From assembly GCA_964640085.1 (NCBI GenBank), contig CAZXFA010000008.1, positions 23,727 to 87,726 of the forward strand: DNA of 64,000 bases, written 5' to 3'. The DNA comes from CAZXFA01 sp964640085 (lineage in GTDB: Bacteria > Actinomycetota > UBA4738 > HRBIN12). Below are positions 51,682-58,731 of the stretch, piece after piece. Made by a program: the position numbers and the translations under genes. Below the pieces are notes generated by a model. It searched no databases and was not told where the DNA came from. It was given only the letters and a program-made list of their open reading frames with translations. Every line of letters begins with the position of its first letter. Position 1 is the first letter of the stretch.

Positions 51682-52382
51682 CGTCGCACCCCCAGGAGGC
51701 ACGCGGTGCTGGCGGCGATGATCGGGACGCCGGCCGGCGCGATCGGGGTCAGCGCGAGCGCGATCGCCGCTCCGAGGAGCGCGGACGCGAGCCGTCTTCG
51801 CCCCCGGATCTGCGGCACGAGCAGGGCCAGGAACAGCGCCGGGAAGGCGGCGTCCAGCCCGAGAGCTGCGGGGTCGCCCAGCGCCTGCCCACCGAGGGAG
51901 CCCACCGCCGTGCCGACCACCCACGAGACGTAGAGCACCACCCCGGCCCCCACGAGCATCCGCGGGGCGAACCTTCCGTCGCCCTCGGCCGAGATCGCCC
52001 ACGACTCGTCCACCACGAGCTGCGCGCGCACGAACCGCCACGGGAGGGATCCGGTCAACCAGGGTGCGACCGACGCGCCGATCGGTCCGTACCGGGCGTT
52101 CAGCAGGAGGGCGGCGGTGACGGCGGCCGCGATCGTGCCGCCGTCGCCCAGGACCGACACCGAGGCGAACTGCGCCGACCCGGCGAACGTCGTGGCCGAC
52201 ATCACGATGGGGGCGAGCCAACCGAACCCCGCCGTCCGCGCGAGCACCCCGAACGAGATGCCGAACCCGAGGACCGCCACGGCGAGGGGCGCGACGGCCC
52301 GCGCCCCGTCCCGGTACGTGCGCTCGCTCGTCCCCGCCTCCGTCTCGGTCGGAGCGGCCGGCTTGGCTCGGACGCGCCTCAC
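51678..52382 (-). CDS. azlC: Branched-chain amino acid exporter large subunit
   Basis: About 234 residues, AzlC family: the VLGFGISFGVLARTAGFGW start, IVMSATTFAGSAQFASVSVLGDGG, LLLNARYGPIGASVAPWLTG and VVDESWAI motifs are all diagnostic, with 5-7 TM segments. The GTG at 52382 is the working start; a longer frame continues upstream and includes a Met-rich MIGMEMGMG segment and a Pro-rich stretch, so the N-terminus is uncertain. It forms an operon with azlD and faces away from a MocR regulator that may control it. Confidence 0.87.
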   Translation of the reverse strand: MRRVRAKPAAPTETEAGTSERTYRDGARAVAPLAVAVLGFGISFGVLARTAGFGWLAPIVMSATTFAGSAQFASVSVLGDGGTIAAAVTAALLLNARYGPIGASVAPWLTGSLPWRFVRAQLVVDESWAISAEGDGRFAPRMLVGAGVVLYVSWVVGTAVGSLGGQALGDPAALGLDAAFPALFLALLVPQIRGRRRLASALLGAAIALALTPIAPAGVPIIAASTACLLGVRR

Positions 52383-52404
52383 GCCGAGAGCCGCATGCCG
52401 CCGC

Positions 52405-52515
52405 TCAGCGCCTGTGTCGCGCCTCCAGTCTCCGGGAGAACGGCTGTCGGCGCCCACGGCGCAGGCCGTCACCCACACCGGGAGGGTCGGATCGGGTGGT
52501 GAGGGTGGCTGCCAT
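52405..52515 (-). CDS. Possible 36-aa leader frame before azlC
   Basis: ATG at 52515 preceded by AAGGAGGTCAGG, the strongest Shine-Dalgarno in this region (about 5 nt spacing). It encodes MAATLTTRSDPPGVGDGLRR plus 16 mostly basic residues and ends 22 bp before the azlC start. No homologue recognised. It may be a translated leader or a relic in another frame of an azlC extension. Confidence 0.3.
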   Translation of the reverse strand: MAATLTTRSDPPGVGDGLRRGRRQPFSRRLEARHRR

Positions 52516-52562
52516 CCTGACCTCCTTCCCATACCCATCTCCATACCAATCATGGTTGCGGC

Positions 52563-52582
52563 GCGCGATGTCGCGCAGCATA
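52563..52582 (-). promoter_or_regulatory. azlC promoter and overlapping palindrome
   Basis: On the minus strand TATGCT (52582-52577) is a good -10 hexamer. It is immediately followed by the perfect palindrome GCGCGA-CA-TCGCGC (52576-52563), which would lie on the transcription start. That is a typical repressor position. Confidence 0.45.
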
Positions 52583-52612
52583 CTGCCCTCAGCTTGGGGC
52601 ACAGCGCCATAG

Positions 52613-52634
52613 CCAATCGGACCGGATTGGACCG
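52613..52634. promoter_or_regulatory. Operator candidate upstream of the MocR gene
   Basis: CCAATC-GGACCG-GATTGG (52613-52630) is an inverted repeat. GGACCG also recurs at 52619-52624 and 52629-52634, one helical turn apart. MocR regulators commonly bind direct repeats near their own promoter. It lies just before the ATG at 52639. Confidence 0.4.
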
Positions 52635-52638
52635 ACCC

Positions 52639-54117
52639 ATGGAACCCATGATCGCGGAGGTGCGGGCGGCCCTCGGCGGCTGGTCGGCGAACCACGGCGG
52701 GCCGCTCTATCGCCGGCTCGCCGACTCCCTGCGGGCGGCGATCCGGCGGGGAGAGCTGCCCGGTGGGATGCGTCTGCCGACCGAGCGCGCCCTGGCCGCT
52801 GCCCTGTCGGTCAGCCGGAGCACCGTGGTCTCCGCCTACGACGTGCTGCGCGGCGAGGGGTGGCTCGAGAGCCGACAGGGGAGCGGGACGTGGGTCCGAG
52901 GGCAGGCGTCGGTGGTGCGGTTCGGCGAGGATCGGCTCGGGTTCTTCGGCCGATCCACGACGTCGTTCCGGGCGCTGATCGAGGGGCCGGGCGCGGGGAT
53001 CGAGTTCACGATCGCCGCACTGCCGGGGGGTCGCTTGTTCGCCGATCTGGACCCGGGGGCGATCCTCGCCGACCTGGAGCGCGTCTCCCGCCACGGCTAC
53101 GGATACGAGGTCGCAGGTCACCCGCCGTTGCGGCGCTCGATCGCCGAGCACCTGACCGAGCGGTGGCGTCTACCCACGACCGAGGAGCAGGTGCTGGTCA
53201 CGACGGGGGCGCAGCAGGCCGTGGGGTTGGCCGCCGAACTGTTCGCGCGTCCGGGGGACCCGGCGCTGGTGGAGGACCCCACGTACCTGACGGCGATCGA
53301 CGTGTACACGGCGGCCGGTCTCCGACTGGCCTGCGTCCCCACCGGGGTCCAGGGCGTGCGGCCGGAGCGCCTGCGCGAGGCGCTCGCGACGAGCTCGGCC
53401 AGGTTCGCCTACCTGATGCCGACGTTCCACAACCCGCTCGGCACCCTGATGCCCGAGCGCGAGCGGAGGGAGATCGCCAACCTGGCCGACGAGCTCCAGG
53501 TCCCCGTGATCGAGGACCTGACGGTCGCGGACCTCACGCTCGGCGACGAGCCGCCGCCGCCGATCGGCGCCTTCCAAGGCGAGGTGCCGGTCCTCACGAT
53601 CGGGTCGCTGTCCAAGGTGCTGTGGGGCGGTCTGCGGATCGGCTGGATCCGGGCGCCTGCCCCGGTGATCCGGCGCCTGGCGCGGGTCAAGCTCGTCGCC
53701 GACCACGGCAGCTCCACGATCGGTCAGGTGGTGGCGGTGCACCTGCTGCGCGACCTCGACCGGATCCGCGAGGCTCGCCGCGCCCTGGTCCGAGATCGGA
53801 AGGCACTGCTCGAGGAGCTCCTCGCCGACCTGATCCCCGAGTGGTCCTGGGACCCGCCAGCCGGCGGTCTGTGCCTGTGGGTGCGTCTGCCCGAGGGGGA
53901 GGCGCCGGCCTTCGCCACCGTCGCGTCGCGTCACGGCGTCACCATCGTGCCGGGACCCATGAGCTCGGTCGACGGGAACTTCCGTGATCGTCTCCGCCTC
54001 CCATACGTCCTCGAACCGCCGGAGCTGCGCGGGGGCGTCGGACGGCTCGCCCGCGCGTGGGAGGAGTACCGCCCGCAGGCGATCGCGGGTGCCGGCGAGG
54101 TGCGCGCGGTGGTGTAG
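52639..54117 (+). CDS. MocR-family regulator (GntR HTH plus aminotransferase-like domain)
   Basis: A 492-residue MocR/PdxR-type protein. The N-terminal winged helix is LYRRLADSLRAAIRRGEL through LAAALSVSRSTVVSAYDVLR. A fold-type-I aminotransferase domain follows with VTTGAQQAVGLAA, EDPTYLTAIDVY, the MPTFHNPLGTLMP loop, and the PLP lysine Lys326 in SLSKVLWGGLRIGW. The PLP domain senses PLP, GABA or amino acids rather than catalysing. It diverges from azlCD and precedes the PhzF gene by 3 bp, so those are the likely targets. The start is after the palindromic operator. Confidence 0.92.
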   Translation: MEPMIAEVRAALGGWSANHGGPLYRRLADSLRAAIRRGELPGGMRLPTERALAAALSVSRSTVVSAYDVLRGEGWLESRQGSGTWVRGQASVVRFGEDRLGFFGRSTTSFRALIEGPGAGIEFTIAALPGGRLFADLDPGAILADLERVSRHGYGYEVAGHPPLRRSIAEHLTERWRLPTTEEQVLVTTGAQQAVGLAAELFARPGDPALVEDPTYLTAIDVYTAAGLRLACVPTGVQGVRPERLREALATSSARFAYLMPTFHNPLGTLMPERERREIANLADELQVPVIEDLTVADLTLGDEPPPPIGAFQGEVPVLTIGSLSKVLWGGLRIGWIRAPAPVIRRLARVKLVADHGSSTIGQVVAVHLLRDLDRIREARRALVRDRKALLEELLADLIPEWSWDPPAGGLCLWVRLPEGEAPAFATVASRHGVTIVPGPMSSVDGNFRDRLRLPYVLEPPELRGGVGRLARAWEEYRPQAIAGAGEVRAVV

Positions 54118-54120
54118 GGC

Positions 54121-54975
54121 ATGGAGATCCCGTTCCGCCTCGTCGACGTGTTCACCCGTCGGCCGCTGGCGGGGAACCAGCTCTGCGTGGTCCCCGAGCC
54201 GCTGTCCATCGAGCCGAGCACGATGCAGGCGATCGCGCGGGAGATCGGGTTCTCGGAGAGCACCTTCGTCACGCGGGTGGACGGCGATCGGTACGCGATG
54301 CGCATCTTCACGCCGGGCGAGGAGCTCCCGTTCGCCGGTCACCCCACGCTCGGCACCGCGTTCGTGCTGGTCAGCGAGGGCGCCGTCCGCTCGCCAGCGA
54401 TCCAGGAGGTCGCGGCGGGCGAGATCCCGGTCGAGGTCGACGTCGAGGCGCGGTTCGCGTGGATGGTGCAGGCCCCCGCGGTGTTCGGCTCGGTGCTCGA
54501 GGACCGGGACCTGGTAGCCCGGGCCATCGGGCTGACGGTCGCGGACCTGGATCCCGAGCTCCCCGTCCAAACCGTCTCGACGGGGCTCGCCCACACGATG
54601 GTGCCGATCCGCGACCCCGACGCCCTGCGTCGGGCCCAGCCCTCACGGACGCTGGTGGCCGAGGCGACCGACATCGTCGGCGGCGAGTCCCTGTACCTGT
54701 TCGCGCTGACCGAGGAGGGGGCGACCGCCCGCATGTTCGACCGCGAGCTCGGGATCGGCGAGGATCCGGCAACGGGTTCGGCCGCCGGCCCGCTCGGGGC
54801 GTTCCTGACCCGTCACGGCTTGGGTGGGATGCCCGGGCGGCTCCTCGTGCGCCAGGGCGAGCAGGTGGGGCGTCCGAGCGAGCTCCACGTCGAGGTCCTC
54901 GGGGGTCGCCCCGGAGATCGCGTCCGGGTGGGCGGCGGCGTCCATCCGATCGGCCGCGGTGTCTTCGAGATCTGA
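54121..54975 (+). CDS. PhzF family isomerase-like protein
   Basis: A 284-residue PhzF/YddE-type diaminopimelate-epimerase fold protein. Family features: FRLVDVFTRRPLAGNQL, catalytic Glu46 in IGFSESTFV, IFTPGEELPFAGHPTLGTA, and GEDPATGSAAGPLG. The substrate is not known; most PhzF-like proteins outside phenazine clusters are uncharacterised. ATG lies 3 bp after the MocR stop, so the two are probably coregulated. tRNA-Pro follows 36 bp later. Confidence 0.92.
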   Translation: MEIPFRLVDVFTRRPLAGNQLCVVPEPLSIEPSTMQAIAREIGFSESTFVTRVDGDRYAMRIFTPGEELPFAGHPTLGTAFVLVSEGAVRSPAIQEVAAGEIPVEVDVEARFAWMVQAPAVFGSVLEDRDLVARAIGLTVADLDPELPVQTVSTGLAHTMVPIRDPDALRRAQPSRTLVAEATDIVGGESLYLFALTEEGATARMFDRELGIGEDPATGSAAGPLGAFLTRHGLGGMPGRLLVRQGEQVGRPSELHVEVLGGRPGDRVRVGGGVHPIGRGVFEI

Positions 54976-54998
54976 GGCGCTCGGGGCGGAGGGCGCGC

Positions 54999-55004
54999 TA
55001 GCAT
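54999..55004 (+). promoter_or_regulatory. -10 hexamer TAGCAT for tRNA-Pro
   Basis: TAGCAT is followed 7 nt later by the 5' end of tRNA-Pro at 55012, as expected for a tRNA promoter. This independent case supports TANNNT as the host -10 element. Confidence 0.55.
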
Positions 55005-55011
55005 CGCCCTG

Positions 55012-55086
55012 CGGGGCGTAGCGCAGCCTGGTCAGCGCGCCTGCTTTGGGAGCAGGAGGTCGGCGGTTCGAGTCCGCCCGCCCCGA
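55012..55086 (+). tRNA. tRNA-Pro (anticodon UGG)
   Basis: Acceptor CGGGGCG/CGCCCCG pairs fully; anticodon stem CCTGC/GCAGG with loop TTTGGGA, anticodon TGG; T-arm GGCGG TTCGAGT CCGCC. Discriminator A, CCA not encoded. From the anticodon loop on it is duplicated at 58149-58191, marking it as an integration site. Confidence 0.95.
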
Positions 55087-55087
55087 C
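55045..55087 (+). repeat. attL-like repeat within tRNA-Pro
   Basis: Runs from the anticodon loop (TTTGGG) past the tRNA 3' end. 42 of 43 bases match the copy at 58149-58191; the last 36 are identical. Integration at this side leaves the tRNA intact. Confidence 0.9.
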
Positions 55088-55095
55088 CGTGAAGC

Positions 55096-55114
55096 CGCAG
55101 GTCAGGAGCCTGCG
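55096..55114 (+). terminator. Hairpin after tRNA-Pro
   Basis: CGCAGG (55096-55101) and CCTGCG (55109-55114) pair perfectly across a 7-nt loop, 9 bp after the tRNA. No U-tract. Plausible tRNA terminator. Confidence 0.4.
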
Positions 55115-55441
55115 ACTGCGAGGAGGACCGCTTCCTGCGGGCCGTGCTGGTGGGGACACCCGAGCCGCCGGCACGGCCTCGGTCGTCGTCACCGGTCGCG
55201 CGGTCGATCCATGACCCAGTCGGGTTCGGGCATCGCTCGCACCGATCAACTGGCATGGCGGCTCTGGGCCTCTGCAGGACAGGCGATGGTCGATCAGCAG
55301 CTCGGCGAAGGTGCGGGTCTTGGGGTTGCCCCGGAACTCCCCGATGCGTCAGGCCCGCTCGTAGTCGCGCAGCGTGAGGACGTGGAGCAGTTCGGCCCCG
55401 GGGCGCGGGGCGACGGCTCTCGGGTGCCACTCGCAGGCCGC
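55115..55441. other. Degenerate stretch inside the island
   Basis: About 330 bp with no intact gene. On the minus strand a gene-like frame (AELLHVLTLRDYERA, a TGA, then RIGEFRGNPKTRTFAELL) is interrupted by a stop in place of an Arg-like codon, so it looks like a remnant of a coding sequence; family unknown. Confidence 0.4.
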
Positions 55442-56839
55442 TCAGGGACTCGGGAAGGCGGAGCCGCCCCGCCAGCTCAGATACGTGAGCTCGTCGATCT
55501 CGAGCGGTGGTCCCGTGCCGTCGGCCTCGACCGCGAACCATCCCCGACCGTCCGCCGTCGATCCGATGACCGCGATGCGGCTACCGTCCGGCGACCACAC
55601 CGGGTCGGCGATGTGAGTGCTGGTCGCGACGGTGAACGGTGGTCCCTCGATCGGTGAGATCGTCCAGAGACGGTCAGAACGGTCGTCACCACCGGCCCCG
55701 CGGGTGGCGTACGCGAGGAACTTCCCATCAGGAGACCATGCGAGCCCCCCCGGCTCGTAGTCGTCGAGCAGGACTCGGACGTCAGAGCCATCCGCGTTCA
55801 TGACGTACAGGCGTCCGCCGCCCGGTTCCAGGTCGTTCATGATGACGAGGTACGCCCCGTCCGGCGACCATTCGATCTCATCCATCGAGTCGAGGTTCGC
55901 TCCCGGCAAACGCACGAGCAAGGAACGCTCCCCGCTCTGAACGTCCACCGAGTAGAGCGAGCCTCCTCGCGCCCCGAACAGGATCCGTGTCCCGTCTGGG
56001 GACCACACGGGAGCGGAGGTGACATCGCCGACCACCTCACCGAGATCGATCCTCCGGCCGGTCGAGGCGTCGACGACGGTGAGCGTCGAGTCGAGGATCA
56101 TCGCGAGCTGCGCTTCGGTGGGTGACCACACCCAGCCCCCGTACACCGGATACACCGGGCTCGCCAGTCTGCGGATCTCCATCTCCGCGTTCATGACCCA
56201 CAGCGCAGCATCAGGGCCGTCGAACACGAGCCACCGCCCGTCCGATGACCACGCCGCACCGGTGATCCTCCCGCGGATCACCTCACCGCCCACGGCGGCG
56301 GGAAGCGGGTCGGTGCCCGCTCCCCGGTCCAGGAGGATCCGGCTCTCGCCCGTGTCCGGATCCACCGCGACGAGATCGGGACCTTCGGATGCTACGACCT
56401 CGTTGCCGCGGCGCAGGACGCCGTCGGGCGCGTCATCTCCGACGTCGCCGACGACCGCCCCCTGCGGCTCGGAGGTGGTTAGGCGGATGAACCCCCCGCC
56501 GACGCCAGCCGTCACCAGGAGGGCGAGGGCGATCACTGACCAGCGTGCGACGCGGCCGGCCGGCATCCTCGGGCGCTGGTCCCCCGCTTCGGGAAGGGTT
56601 CCGACCGAACCAGCGGCTCCCTCGACTTGGGAGGTTTGGACCGAGTGAGGTCGCACTCCGCTGGTGCGCGGTCGCGACGGAGCAGCTACCCGAACCTCTG
56701 CCGAAGCTCGGCGAGGCGGTCGATCCTCGCGGCCCCTGAGAGGTCCCGCGGGGCGGTAGAGGGTCACCCCGCACCTCGGGCAGGTGGCCGCGTCCGCCTC
56801 GCCGGTCCAGTCACACCGGAGGCAGATCCACTCGCTCAC
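55442..56839 (-). CDS. Membrane-anchored beta-propeller (TolB/PD40-like) with N-terminal zinc ribbon
   Basis: A 465-residue protein. Residues ~5-25 form a zinc ribbon (CLRCDWTGEADAATCPRCG). A basic linker leads to one TM helix (VIALALLVTAGVGGGFI, ~110-130), then an extracytoplasmic six-bladed propeller with at least five WSPDG/WSSDG-type repeats (WSSDGRWL, WSPDGTRI, WSPDGAYL, WSPDGKFL, WSPDGSRI) of the TolB/WD40-like PD40 family. Such domains bind protein or polysaccharide; no function is known. It sits inside the tRNA-Pro island. GTG at 56839 is chosen as it begins the zinc ribbon; the frame is open 45 codons upstream. Confidence 0.75.
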   Translation of the reverse strand: MSEWICLRCDWTGEADAATCPRCGVTLYRPAGPLRGREDRPPRRASAEVRVAAPSRPRTSGVRPHSVQTSQVEGAAGSVGTLPEAGDQRPRMPAGRVARWSVIALALLVTAGVGGGFIRLTTSEPQGAVVGDVGDDAPDGVLRRGNEVVASEGPDLVAVDPDTGESRILLDRGAGTDPLPAAVGGEVIRGRITGAAWSSDGRWLVFDGPDAALWVMNAEMEIRRLASPVYPVYGGWVWSPTEAQLAMILDSTLTVVDASTGRRIDLGEVVGDVTSAPVWSPDGTRILFGARGGSLYSVDVQSGERSLLVRLPGANLDSMDEIEWSPDGAYLVIMNDLEPGGGRLYVMNADGSDVRVLLDDYEPGGLAWSPDGKFLAYATRGAGGDDRSDRLWTISPIEGPPFTVATSTHIADPVWSPDGSRIAVIGSTADGRGWFAVEADGTGPPLEIDELTYLSWRGGSAFPSP

Positions 56840-57014
56840 GCCATTCCTAGCGTCGGGGCGAAGCCCCGCCTGTCTTCCTGCGCGAGCCGCACGACGTCCT
56901 CTCCCAGCATGTCCGAGTATGTGTCGCCCGGCGGGCAGATGACTTTGGCTCAGAGTATGAACCCGTCGGCTCATCCCTGCACCTTCGCAGCATCACGACC
57001 GGCACCCGGCCCAC

Positions 57015-57020
57015 TACAGT
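57015..57020 (+). promoter_or_regulatory. -10 hexamer TACAGT for the island small frame
   Basis: TACAGT ends 6 nt before the ATG at 57027, the host leaderless arrangement. Confidence 0.4.
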
Positions 57021-57026
57021 CGGGCC

Positions 57027-57180
57027 ATGAACGACGCCCACCCGTCAGCGCGGCCAGCTGTACGGGAGCGAGCGCGGCCAGAAGCTCGCCGAGTTGCTCC
57101 TCGACGTCGAGACCGACCCCGATGACCTCGTGCGGCGGCGGCTGATCGCGGCGCCGCACGAGGTGCTGGGGGAGGGGTAG
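57027..57180 (+). pseudogene. Short leaderless gene with a frameshift near its start
   Basis: ATG 57027 gives MNDAHPSA and then enters a low-quality frame. A +1 shift enters a gene-like frame (RQRGQLYGSERGQKLAELLL, then DVETDPDDLVRRRLIAAPHE and five more residues) ending at TAG 57180. Removing or inserting one base near 57040 would make a ~50-residue acidic/helical protein. No family recognised. Confidence 0.4.
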
Positions 57181-57181
57181 T

Positions 57182-57216
57182 CCTGTTGCCCGCAACAGGG
57201 GTTGCCGTCCAACCCC
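57182..57216. repeat. Two abutting hairpins
   Basis: CCTGTTGC-CC-GCAACAGG (57182-57199) and GGGGTTG-CCGTC-CAACCCC (57198-57216): perfect 8-bp and 7-bp stems sharing two bases at the junction, immediately after the small frame's stop. Could terminate transcription or form a recognition structure. Confidence 0.5.
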
Positions 57217-57236
57217 TTCCCTGGGGAAAGCGGTCT

Positions 57237-57300
57237 ACGGGTAACAGACGGGTAACATCCCACCCTTCACATAGGGGTATCAAGGGGTACCGTGGGGGTA
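57237..57300. repeat. Phased GGGTA repeats (iteron-like)
   Basis: Core GGGTA occurs at 57239, 57250, 57275, 57285 and 57296, with spacings of 11, 25, 10 and 11 bp. The first two are within ACGGGTAACA, the last three within GGGGTAYC/T-like units. The same face of the helix recurs within each group. The region is AT-richer than the host and lies inside the island next to its gap, suggesting binding sites for a replication, excision or regulatory protein. Confidence 0.5.
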
Positions 57301-57320
57301 TGGTTAGACCTGCGATAACG

Positions 57321-57478
57321 CCAGAACGTGTATGGCTGACTTCCCTTACNNNNNNNNNNNNNNNNNNNNNNNNNNNNNNNNNNNNNNNNNNNNNNNNNNN
57401 NNNNNNNNNNNNNNNNNNNNNNNNNNNNNNNNNNNNNNNNNNNNNNNNNCCAGAACGTGTATGGCTGACTTCCCTTAC
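57321..57478. repeat. Assembly gap (57350-57449) flanked by an identical 29-bp copy
   Basis: The 29 bases before the Ns (57321-57349) are repeated exactly after them (57450-57478). As with the tRNA-Gly gap this suggests a duplicated contig end. If collapsed, an ATG frame at 57301 (MVRPAITPERVWLTSL...) runs 23 codons to a stop; no gene is claimed. Confidence 0.85.
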
Positions 57479-57500
57479 AAGGAAGGCGTCGGAGTGCTGA

Positions 57501-57515
57501 AGCGCCCAGGGCGCT
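57501..57515. promoter_or_regulatory. 15-bp palindrome AGCGCCCAGGGCGCT
   Basis: Perfect inverted repeat with one central base, in the non-coding stretch before the minus-strand pseudogene's stop. Possible operator; too short a loop for a hairpin. Confidence 0.3.
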
Positions 57516-57537
57516 CAGGCCCGGGGACGAACACAGA

Positions 57538-57961
57538 CTAGATCGCCCCCGGTCCTCCCCGCTCGCTCTCCCAGATGCCCGCGTCGAGTTCGCGTGCGCT
57601 CCGGCCGATGCGGTGGGCGGCCTCCGTGACCACGCGTACAACCTGGGCGTCGTCGAGGTCCCTCCCGAGGGTCCTTCTGACGAAAGCGCGCAGCCACACG
57701 TCGGGCTTCACCGTGTCCACGCCGAGCCGCATGACGCGCCAGCAGTAGGCGGCGATGCCGAGGCCCTTCACCTTCCCGGCGAAGTCCCGCTCGAACTCGC
57801 TCGCGTGGGCCCAGGTCCGCAGGCGTTCCTGGTCCGTGAGTCCACTTGGTGGTGTAGTCGGGGTGGTCGGCGTCTGTGCCCACGGCGGGTGGGGATGCTG
57901 GAGGCGGGACGGCGGAACACGCGGCTTCGAGCAGATCCCGCTCGCGGCTGTCGAGGTCCAC
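57538..57961 (-). pseudogene. Frameshifted hypothetical protein (weak HhH-GPD resemblance)
   Basis: GTG 57961 opens DLDSRERDLLEAACSAVPPP..., which reads sensibly to about 57845 (DADHPDYTTKW). The frame then shifts into SGLTDQERLRTWAHASEFERD and KGLGIAAYCWRVMRLGVDTV, KPDVWLRAFVRRTLGRDL to TAG 57538. The KPDVWLRAFV pattern resembles the C-terminal part of HhH-GPD DNA glycosylase-like proteins, but this is weak. One indel near 57845 is needed to join the parts. Confidence 0.5.
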
Positions 57962-58148
57962 GTGGTCAGACTGGCTTCACCGATCGAGTGGTAGCTACGA
58001 GCCCATCGCTCGTCCTCACGAGGTAGCAGCAAGGTGGCGGAACCAACCGATTCCGACGGAACCAGATTGCGCCCGTGTGGCTGGTGATACACCTCCTCAC
58101 CTGCACGAACGACCGTTTCCGCTGGTCATCGAAGTGCCCCGGTTCTGG

Positions 58149-58191
58149 TTTGGGTGCAGGAGGTCGGCGGTTCGAGTCCGCCCGCCCCGAC
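58149..58191 (+). repeat. attR-like 43-bp copy of the tRNA-Pro 3' part
   Basis: Same 43 bp as 55045-55087 with one mismatch (A to T after TTTGGG). It lacks the 5' half of the tRNA, so it is a vestige rather than a gene; it ends the island. Confidence 0.9.
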
Positions 58192-58220
58192 GGTCCTCCG
58201 ATGTGGTCGGCGGGGGGCGA

Positions 58221-58226
58221 TACCCT
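58221..58226 (+). promoter_or_regulatory. -10 hexamer TACCCT for the zincin-like gene
   Basis: TACCCT ends 7 nt before GTG 58234; leaderless arrangement, just outside attR, so the host promoter was not displaced by the island. Confidence 0.5.
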
Positions 58227-58233
58227 TCGCGCC

Positions 58234-58731
58234 GTGCGCGTGCGATCGACCGTCGAGGCCCTCCCGGAGGCCACCGTCCGTCGGATGCTATCGGGCCTGC
58301 CGCCCGCTCGGGGGTTCCGCGTCGTGGTCAAGCCGCTGCGCTACCGGGAGAAGCCGCATCTGGCCGCGATGACCGACTTCGACGAGCGGACCATCACGCT
58401 CCAGGTGCCCGAGCCGTTCCTTCCGTTCGGAGAGGTGATCGCCTACGGCGCCGTCCGCCGCCCCGGGCGCTCGATCCGGTTCATCTGGCTGACGGAGGGG
58501 GTGACGTTCCAGACGCGACGCGAGGTGCTTCGGTTCCTCTACCTGCACGAATGGATGCACTGGTACCTGCACCGGAACCACGGCCGAGGCAACTCTGCGG
58601 AGACCACGTGCGACCGGTTCGCCCTCCGGAACTACCGGCGCCGGACCGTGAGGGCCATCGATGCGCGCGCCGCGCTGCGACGCCAACCTCCGGACGGCCG
58701 GAACGGCCCGAACGGCCGGAGCCGTCGCTAA
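58234..58731 (+). CDS. Putative zincin-like metallopeptidase
   Basis: A 165-residue protein. The N-terminal half is a mixed alpha/beta region (LPPARGFRVVVKPLRYRE). The second half has HEWMHWYLHRNHG, an HExxH zinc motif (residues ~109-113), followed by a possible third ligand Glu in NSAETTCDRFALRNY. This SprT/DUF45-like arrangement suggests a minimal metalloprotease, but the substrate is unknown. The C-terminus is a basic Asn/Gly/Arg tail. GTG follows TACCCT by 7 nt, supporting the start. Its stop overlaps the convergent small membrane protein. Confidence 0.6.
   Translation: MRVRSTVEALPEATVRRMLSGLPPARGFRVVVKPLRYREKPHLAAMTDFDERTITLQVPEPFLPFGEVIAYGAVRRPGRSIRFIWLTEGVTFQTRREVLRFLYLHEWMHWYLHRNHGRGNSAETTCDRFALRNYRRRTVRAIDARAALRRQPPDGRNGPNGRSRR

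Larger units (their letters stand above)
55045..58191. mobile_element. Small genomic island in tRNA-Pro (att-bounded remnant)
   Basis: Both ends carry the same 43-bp stretch of tRNA-Pro (one mismatch), the classic trace of a tyrosine-recombinase integration into a tRNA 3' half. The visible interior (~3.1 kb plus an N gap) holds a zinc-ribbon beta-propeller membrane protein, broken small genes, hairpins and phased repeats. GC is lower than the flanks. No integrase gene is visible; it may be lost or hidden by the gap at 57350-57449. A remnant is inferred; the att pair is directly seen. Confidence 0.72.

Noticed and set aside
57450..57520. Possible tRNA-Thr relic (CTTGTAA loop between short stems on the minus strand)
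   Set aside because: No acceptor or T-arm; the loop lies at the artificial gap repeat.
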